Assembly: GCF_015159745.1 (NCBI RefSeq)
Contig: NZ_JADDOJ010000038.1
Coordinates: forward strand, 1-37,115
Length of the DNA stretch: 37,115 nucleotides
Direction of reading: 5' to 3'
Source of the DNA: Ramlibacter aquaticus
GTDB lineage: Bacteria > Pseudomonadota > Gammaproteobacteria > Burkholderiales > Burkholderiaceae_C
Under the pieces are notes generated by a model. The model saw only the letters and a list, made by a program, of their open reading frames with translations. It did not search any database and had not been told where the DNA came from. The position numbers were made by a program, and so were the translations under genes. Of this stretch, positions 32,181 through 37,115 are shown piece by piece. Positions within the stretch are counted from its first letter, which is position 1; the number at the start of each line of letters is the position of its first letter.

Positions 32181-33254
32181 TCAGTCCGGCCGCGTGCCCT
32201 CGAACGCGCGCTGCAGCAGCGCGCGGATCTCGCCGCGCTGCGCGGCGCTGAAGGGACGCGGGTTCCAGTAGGGGTGGGTGACGGCGATCTCGGCGGCGCG
32301 GTCCAGGTCGGCCTCGCGCATGCCGATGTCGCGCAGCGCCACCGGGGCGCCATTGTCGCGCGCCAGGTCGAACAGCGCCGCGGGCGCGCTGGCCGCCCCG
32401 GGCCCCAGGGCGCGCCGGATGCGCAGCAGGGCCTCGGGCACGGCCGGCGCATTGAAGGCCAGCGCCTGCGGCAGCACCACCGTGTGCACCTCGGCATGCG
32501 GCAGGTCGAAGCTGCCGCCCAGGGTGTGGCAGAGCTTGTGGTGCAAGGCCATGCCCACGCTGCCCAGCACGCTGCCGCACAGCCAGGCGCCGTAGAGCGC
32601 GTCGCCGCGTGCGTCCGGGTCGCGCGGACGGGCCCGCAGGCGCGGCAGCGCCGCGGCCAGGGCGCGAATGCCCTCCTCGGCCATCAGGTCCGTCACCGGG
32701 TTGCCGTCCTGCGCGTACAGGCCCTCCACCGCGTGGGCGATGGCGTTCATGGCGCTGGTGACGCTGAGCGCGAGCGGCAGGTCCAGGCTGAGCTCGGGGT
32801 CGTAGATCACGGTGCGCGGCAGCACCCGTGCGTCGCGCCCCGTCGTCTTGAGGCCGGCCTCGGTGATGCCGTAGATGGGCGTCATCTCGCTGCCGGCGTA
32901 GGTCGTGGGAATGGCGAGGATGGGCAGGCCCGTGGTGAGCGCGACGGCCTTGGCCAGGCCGGTGGTGGAGCCGCCGCCCAGCGCGATGCTGCAGTCGGCC
33001 GCCAGCCGCGCCGCCGCCTCGCGCGCCGCCGCCGCGGTGGCCGCCGGCACGTGCATCACGGCCTGCCCGAACACGCCGGCGCAACGCGGGCCCAGGCGCT
33101 GCGCCAGGGCGTGCGCCTGCGCCGCCTGGCCCGGGGTGCAGAGCACCAGCGGACGCTGCGCGCCCAGCAGGTCCAGCTCGCGCTCCAGGTGGGCGAGCGC
33201 GCCGGCGCCGAACACCACGCGCGAAGGCTGGCCGTTCCAGGTGAAGGGCTTCAT
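32181..33254 (-). CDS. Maleylacetate reductase
   Basis: The 357-aa protein is an iron-type alcohol dehydrogenase of the maleylacetate reductase group (TfdF/ClcE-like). Motifs: GGGSTTGLAKAVALTTGLPI for NAD(P)H, IPTTYAGSEMTPIYGIT, and metal/catalytic histidines in NAIAHAVEGLYA and HHKLCHTLGGSFDLPHAEVH. It reduces maleylacetate to 3-oxoadipate with NADH. The start overlaps the dioxygenase stop (ATGA at 33251-33254), so the two are translationally coupled. Confidence 0.9.
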   Translation of the reverse strand: MKPFTWNGQPSRVVFGAGALAHLERELDLLGAQRPLVLCTPGQAAQAHALAQRLGPRCAGVFGQAVMHVPAATAAAAREAAARLAADCSIALGGGSTTGLAKAVALTTGLPILAIPTTYAGSEMTPIYGITEAGLKTTGRDARVLPRTVIYDPELSLDLPLALSVTSAMNAIAHAVEGLYAQDGNPVTDLMAEEGIRALAAALPRLRARPRDPDARGDALYGAWLCGSVLGSVGMALHHKLCHTLGGSFDLPHAEVHTVVLPQALAFNAPAVPEALLRIRRALGPGAASAPAALFDLARDNGAPVALRDIGMREADLDRAAEIAVTHPYWNPRPFSAAQRGEIRALLQRAFEGTRPD

Positions 33255-34111
33255 GCGCCGCCTCCTGCGCCCCCAGCGCCCGCCTGCACCGGGTTCAGCA
33301 CGAAGTCGAAGTCCAGCCGCCAGCTGCCGTCGGCCTGCGGCTTCCACTCGCACACCAGCGACCGGCGCACGCCGAAGACCACGTCCGAATCGAGGTACTC
33401 GCCGCCGGCCGCGAACACATGGGTGATCAGCGTCTCGTAGCCCGGCGCCTGCACGCGGAAGTGCAGGTGCGCCGGCCGCCAGGGGTGCCGGCCGGTGGCC
33501 TCCAGCATGCGTCCGACCGGGCCGTCGTGCGGGATGCAGTAGGGCACCGGCAGGATGGAGCGGAAGTGGAAGCGCCCGTCGCCGTCGGCGGTGAGCACGC
33601 CGCGCGCCTGCGCATGGTCCAGGCCCGGGCGCTGCACGTCGTACAGGCCCTCGGCGTCGGACTGCCACACGTCCAGCACCGCGCCCGGCACCGGCCGGCC
33701 GTCCAGGCCCCGGACGCTGCCGTGCACCGCGCAGGGCGTGCCCGGCGCGCCGTTCGCGATGTCCGCGCCCAGCGGGTAGTGCGGCGCGCCCTCGACATGG
33801 AAGGGCCCGAACACCGTGGCCTCGGTGCAGCCGGCGGGCTTGTCGTTGTTGAGCGCCACGGTGAGCATGGACAGGCCCAGCACGTCGGACAGCAGGATGA
33901 ACTCCTGCCGCTTGTCGTCGGTGATGTGGCCGCAGCGCGTGAGGAAGTCGATGCCCTGGAACCACTCCGCCTCGGTCAGCTTCACCTCGCTGGCGAAGGC
34001 GTGCAGGTGGCGCACCAGGCTGCCCATGATCTCCTTGAGCCGCGCGTCGGGCGTGGCCTCGACGCTGGCCAGTGCGGCGCGGGTGATGTCCTCGGGGCTC
34101 ATGGTGTGCAT
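33251..34111 (-). CDS. Intradiol ring-cleavage dioxygenase, hydroxyquinol 1,2-dioxygenase-type
   Basis: The 286-aa protein has an N-terminal helical dimerisation domain and a catalytic beta sandwich. Iron(III) ligands are visible as Tyr in EGLYDVQ, a second Tyr in VPYCIPHDG, and the His pair in RPAHLHFRVQAPGY. The neighbours (maleylacetate reductase, FAD hydroxylase) favour hydroxyquinol as substrate, giving maleylacetate directly. Chlorocatechol or catechol are alternatives. ATG 34111 has AGGAG 7 nt upstream; ATG 34102 would be second choice. It starts 34 bp after the hydroxylase gene. Confidence 0.88.
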   Translation of the reverse strand: MHTMSPEDITRAALASVEATPDARLKEIMGSLVRHLHAFASEVKLTEAEWFQGIDFLTRCGHITDDKRQEFILLSDVLGLSMLTVALNNDKPAGCTEATVFGPFHVEGAPHYPLGADIANGAPGTPCAVHGSVRGLDGRPVPGAVLDVWQSDAEGLYDVQRPGLDHAQARGVLTADGDGRFHFRSILPVPYCIPHDGPVGRMLEATGRHPWRPAHLHFRVQAPGYETLITHVFAAGGEYLDSDVVFGVRRSLVCEWKPQADGSWRLDFDFVLNPVQAGAGGAGGGA

Positions 34112-34145
34112 GTGATGCTCCTGCCGGTCGGGCCGGCGCACGGCC

Positions 34146-35855
34146 TCAGGCCGCGGGGGGATGTCCGAGGACGCGGCGCACGATCGCCGCCGCCTCCTGC
34201 GTGGCGCCTCCGCGCCAGGCCACGATGTGGTCCGGCCGCACCAGCGCCAGCGGCGCATCGTACAGCGCGCGCAGGCCGGGCTGCGGCAGGCGCAGCACGC
34301 GCAGGTCCATGCCCAGCGCCAGGGCGGCGGCCTCGAAGCCGCCGGTGGCGGGCGGCTGCGGCCCCAGGGCCAGCAGGGTCCACTCGCTGTGGAAGGCGTC
34401 GAACAGCGAACGCCCGTCGTCCAGCCAGGCGTGCGGGGGCCGGCCGCCCGGGCAGGCGCTGGGCTGGTAGTCGTTGGGCTGGTCGGGCGGCGGCCGGGTG
34501 CCGTCGGGCACGATCACGGGCGAGCCGTCGTAGCGGCCGCCGAAGGTCACGCCCGGGATGTTGAACTCCAGCCGGGCGTGCCGGTCCAGGTAGGCGCCGG
34601 CCTCGCGGCGCGCGGCGTCGCCGGCGGGCGTGTCCTCGTCCAGCGCGGGCTGCGCGCTGAACAGGCCCACCGAATCCGCGAAGCGGCGCGCGTAGGCGGT
34701 GTTGCGCTCGGCCAGCGGGCGGCGCTCGGCCTCGTAGCTGTGCAGCAGCGCCTCGGGGGCGCACCCGCGGATCACGCTGGCCAGCTTCCAGCCCAGGTTC
34801 ACCGCGTCCTCCACGGCCGTGTTGTAGCCCAGGCCGCCGGTGGGCGTGAACAGGTGTGCGGCGTCGCCGGCGATGAACACCCGCCCCTGGCCGAAGCGCT
34901 GCGCCACCAGCGCGTGCCCGGCCAGCCAGGTGCCCATGGAGAGGATCTCGACCGGCAGCTCGGCGCCCATGGCCTGCGCGAACACGCGGCGCGCGTCGGC
35001 CTCGGTCCAGGCCTCGGCGTCCTCGCCCGGGCGCAGCGCGGCGTGGAAGGCGTACTCGGCCACGCCATCCACCGAGGCCATGAAGGCACGCCGCTCGGCG
35101 TTCACCGCCACGTACATCCAGGCCGGCGGGTGCCGCAGCCGTGCGCGCAGGCCGGGCGCGCGCAGGTAGAGCGCGGCCATGCGGCCGCCCATGAACTCGC
35201 GCTGCAGGCCGGTGACGCCGCCCCAGTCCACGCCCAGGGCGCGCCGCACCGCGCTGCGGGCGCCGTCCGCACCCACGAGGTAGCGGGCGCGCACCGCGTG
35301 CGCCCGGCCGTCCGCCGTGCGCAGGCGGGCCGCCACATGGCCGCCCTCGTCGCTGAAATCCTCCAGCGCGCAGCCGTAGCGCAGCGTGTTGCCGGCGCAG
35401 GCCTCGGCGTGGCGCCGCAGCACCGGCTCGACGAATTTCTGCGAGACGCGGTGCGGCAGCTCCGAGGCGCTCCAGGCGCCGCCCAGGGTCTTCACCCGCG
35501 CCACCGCCTCGGCGGCGGTGGGCAGGCGGATGCGCGCCAGCTCGTGCGCGGCAAAGCGCGTGAAGTAGGCGATGTCGGTGGGATGGTCGGGCGGCAGGCC
35601 CAGGGCGCGCACCTCGTGCGCGAAGCCCAGCCGGCGGAAGTGCTCCATGGTGCGGGCCTGCGTGGCGTTGGCCTGCGGGCTGAAGGCCGTGCCGGGCTTG
35701 CCGTCCACCAGCAGGCTGCGGATGCCGCGCCGGCCCAGCTCGATCGCGAGCATGAGCCCGCAGGGCCCGCCGCCGGCGATGAGCACGTCCACCTCGCGCG
35801 GCAGCGCGCCGGCCGCGGGGTCCGGGGGCGGTCGCTGGCGGTCTTCGGTGTGCAT
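34146..35855 (-). CDS. FAD-dependent aromatic hydroxylase (phenol/resorcinol hydroxylase-like)
   Basis: The 569-aa flavoprotein monooxygenase has the FAD GxGxxG motif in VLIAGGGPCGLMLAIELG (about 24-41), the DG motif YLVGADGARSAVRRALG, and the second FAD motif GRVFIAGDAAHLFTPTGGLGYN. A C-terminal thioredoxin-like domain, as in phenol 2-monooxygenase and MhpA, fills the last 150 residues. As first gene of an operon with hydroxyquinol dioxygenase and maleylacetate reductase, it most likely hydroxylates resorcinol (or a related phenol) to hydroxyquinol. ATG 35855 has AAGGA 6 nt upstream. The 121-bp gap to the divergent quinone reductase gene should contain the promoter. Confidence 0.87.
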   Translation of the reverse strand: MHTEDRQRPPPDPAAGALPREVDVLIAGGGPCGLMLAIELGRRGIRSLLVDGKPGTAFSPQANATQARTMEHFRRLGFAHEVRALGLPPDHPTDIAYFTRFAAHELARIRLPTAAEAVARVKTLGGAWSASELPHRVSQKFVEPVLRRHAEACAGNTLRYGCALEDFSDEGGHVAARLRTADGRAHAVRARYLVGADGARSAVRRALGVDWGGVTGLQREFMGGRMAALYLRAPGLRARLRHPPAWMYVAVNAERRAFMASVDGVAEYAFHAALRPGEDAEAWTEADARRVFAQAMGAELPVEILSMGTWLAGHALVAQRFGQGRVFIAGDAAHLFTPTGGLGYNTAVEDAVNLGWKLASVIRGCAPEALLHSYEAERRPLAERNTAYARRFADSVGLFSAQPALDEDTPAGDAARREAGAYLDRHARLEFNIPGVTFGGRYDGSPVIVPDGTRPPPDQPNDYQPSACPGGRPPHAWLDDGRSLFDAFHSEWTLLALGPQPPATGGFEAAALALGMDLRVLRLPQPGLRALYDAPLALVRPDHIVAWRGGATQEAAAIVRRVLGHPPAA

Positions 35856-35976
35856 GGCGTCCTTGGGTGGCGGCGCGGGCGCCGGGCCCGGGTGCGCCGG
35901 CGATTGTGCCCGCAACCCCCGGGACACCCGTCTCGTGCGAGGATGCGGCCCCGTACAGCAACAGGAGACATGGACG
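35856..35976. promoter_or_regulatory. Divergent promoter region of the catabolic operon
   Basis: These 121 bp separate the divergently transcribed hydroxylase operon and quinone reductase gene. They are very GC-rich in the first half. No clear dyad or consensus promoter stands out, and no regulator gene for the operon is in the window. Confidence 0.4.
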
Positions 35977-36954
35977 ATGCGCGCAGCGTGGTACGAGAAG
36001 AACGGCCCGGCCCGTGAGGTGCTGGTGGTGGGCGAGCGCCCGGACCCCGAGCCCGCGCCGGGCGAGGTGCGCGTGCGCATCCATGTCTCGGGGGTCAACC
36101 CCTCGGACGTGAAGTCGCGCGCGCGCCGGCCCCTGGGCGGGCCCTGGATCATCCCGCACAGCGACGGCGCCGGCGTGGTCGAGGCGGTGGGCGCGGGCGT
36201 GCCCGCCTCGCGCATTGGCGAGCGCGTGTGGCTGTGGAACGGCCAGTGGCAGCGCCCGGCCGGCACGGCGGCCGAGAAGATCTGCCTGCCGGCCGCACAG
36301 GCCGTGCCCCTGCCCGAGGGCGCGAGCTTCGAGGAAGGTGCCTGCGTGGGCATCCCGGTGCTCACCGCGCTGCAGGCGCTGCGCCTGGCGGGCGAGGTGC
36401 GCGGCCGCAACCTGCTGGTGACGGGCGGCGGCAGCATGGTGGGCCAGTACGTGACGCAGCTGGCGGTGCGCGCGGGGGCGCGCGTGATCGCGACCGCCGG
36501 CGCGCCGCAGCGGGTGCAGCTCGCGCGCGAAGCGGGCGCCGAGGCGGTGATCGACTACCGCAACGAGCCGGTGGCCGAACGCGTGCGCGAACTCACGGGC
36601 GGCCAGGGCGCCGACGCCATCATCGACATGGATTTCCAGTCCACCGCCCGGCTGCTGGGCGAGGGCGCGCTGCGCGCCCACGGCCGGGTGCTGAGCTACG
36701 GCAGCAACGACCCGGGCCAGATCCCGGTCGACTACCGGGCCATGCTCTGGGGCTCGCTGTCCATCGTGTGCTTCCTGGTCTATGACCTGCAGGCCGCGGA
36801 CCGCGAGGCCGTGACCCAGCAGGCGACCGCGCTGCTGCGCGAGCGCAGCCTGGTGCACCCGGTCGCGGCCCGCTTCCCGCTGGCCGACATCGCCGCGGCG
36901 CACGAGGCGGTGGAGGCGGGGCAGCGGGTGGGTGCGGTGCTGCTGCAGGCCTGA
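35977..36954 (+). CDS. NADPH:quinone reductase-like zinc-free MDR oxidoreductase
   Basis: The 325-aa protein starts MRAAWYEKNGPAREVLVVGE and has a GROES-like N half with GVNPSDVKSRA and HSDGAGVVEAVG. The Rossmann site is LLVTGGGSMVGQYVTQLAVR, in which the usual AGxGGVG is altered to GGGSMVG. No zinc-binding Cys cluster is seen, which fits Qor-type quinone/enone reductases. GGAG lies about 10 nt before ATG 35977. Divergent from the hydroxylase, it may remove quinones that form by autoxidation of hydroxyquinol; that is inference from position. Confidence 0.87.
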   Translation: MRAAWYEKNGPAREVLVVGERPDPEPAPGEVRVRIHVSGVNPSDVKSRARRPLGGPWIIPHSDGAGVVEAVGAGVPASRIGERVWLWNGQWQRPAGTAAEKICLPAAQAVPLPEGASFEEGACVGIPVLTALQALRLAGEVRGRNLLVTGGGSMVGQYVTQLAVRAGARVIATAGAPQRVQLAREAGAEAVIDYRNEPVAERVRELTGGQGADAIIDMDFQSTARLLGEGALRAHGRVLSYGSNDPGQIPVDYRAMLWGSLSIVCFLVYDLQAADREAVTQQATALLRERSLVHPVAARFPLADIAAAHEAVEAGQRVGAVLLQA

Positions 36955-37075
36955 CAAGCGCGCTCACGATTGCAACGCAGGGATACGCCACGGCCGCGCT
37001 TGCCGTGTGCGTTTTGTCCTGCGCTGAGCTTGGGGCGACCGCGACAATGTCGGGCTGACCTCGACAGCCCCCACC

Positions 37076-37115
37076 GTGACTGCAGTTTCCACCCTGGGAC
37101 CGGCCATCACCGCCC
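37076..37115 (+). CDS. Possible start of a further gene, cut by the window end
   Basis: GTG 37076 begins an open frame, VTAVSTLGPAITA, that runs off the right edge. The upstream 120 bp have a plausible GACAATGT -10-like sequence and no gene. There is no good ribosome site, so the call is tentative. Confidence 0.3.
   Translation, partial: MTAVSTLGPAITA

Noticed and set aside
34161..36017. 618-aa plus-strand frame
   Set aside because: Antisense shadow of the FAD hydroxylase.
1..37115. tRNA, rRNA or riboswitch genes
   Set aside because: None recognised by eye on either strand; covariance searches could not be run.

Overview
The window looks like a chromosomal segment of a high-GC betaproteobacterium, most likely Burkholderiales and close to Comamonadaceae (Variovorax/Ramlibacter/Acidovorax-like). 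This is inferred from gene families, GC content and the mix of short envelope-stress genes; no rRNA, tRNA or species marker is present. Long antisense reading frames are common because of the GC content and were discarded.

Left end (1-5780): an accessory island of visibly lower GC. It holds a small unknown protein bracketed by an inverted repeat, about 690 bp of repeat-rich non-coding DNA, a ~1005-aa fusion of an N-terminal PHP phosphoesterase/nuclease domain with an SMC/ABC-type coiled-coil ATPase (TrlF-like), and a convergent DUF4365 protein with a PD-(D/E)xK nuclease-like core. Related palindromic repeats (~777-802 and ~5688-5759) lie on both sides. The architecture suggests a little-characterised defence system and is the best candidate for something new.

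5800-9910: a TetR regulator with matching operator-like palindromes over its own start and before the next gene, an NADP-dependent oxidoreductase broken by a one-base frameshift, a crotonase-fold protein lacking both hydratase glutamates, and a succinate-semialdehyde-type aldehyde dehydrogenase.

10100-17200: envelope and stress genes. These are a lipoprotein cardiolipin-synthase-like phospholipase D, an AI-2E family permease with two homopolymer frameshifts, a secreted beta/gamma-crystallin plus glycine-zipper protein, a BON lipoprotein, a 49-aa membrane protein, a Crp/Fnr regulator, a VOC protein, and an HU protein with a Lys/Ala/Pro-rich tail and a strong terminator.

17300-28600: a cheW-mcp pair, an acyl-CoA synthetase, small unknown proteins (one His/Asp-rich and secreted), an S33 prolyl-aminopeptidase-like hydrolase, an Old Yellow Enzyme, a membrane-anchored M20 peptidase, a DUF488 protein, and an alpha/beta hydrolase that seems to lack its catalytic His.

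28600-37115: a MarR regulator followed by the stump of an MFS transporter gene, a strong 27-bp operator palindrome, and a divergent PaaI-like thioesterase. Next is a compact six-gene minus-strand operon: FAD phenol hydroxylase, intradiol (hydroxyquinol-type) dioxygenase, maleylacetate reductase, 3-oxoacid CoA-transferase subunits A and B, and a Tat-exported amidohydrolase. It reads as a resorcinol/hydroxyquinol route to 3-oxoadipyl-CoA. A quinone-reductase-like gene is divergent from it, and another gene may begin at the right edge.
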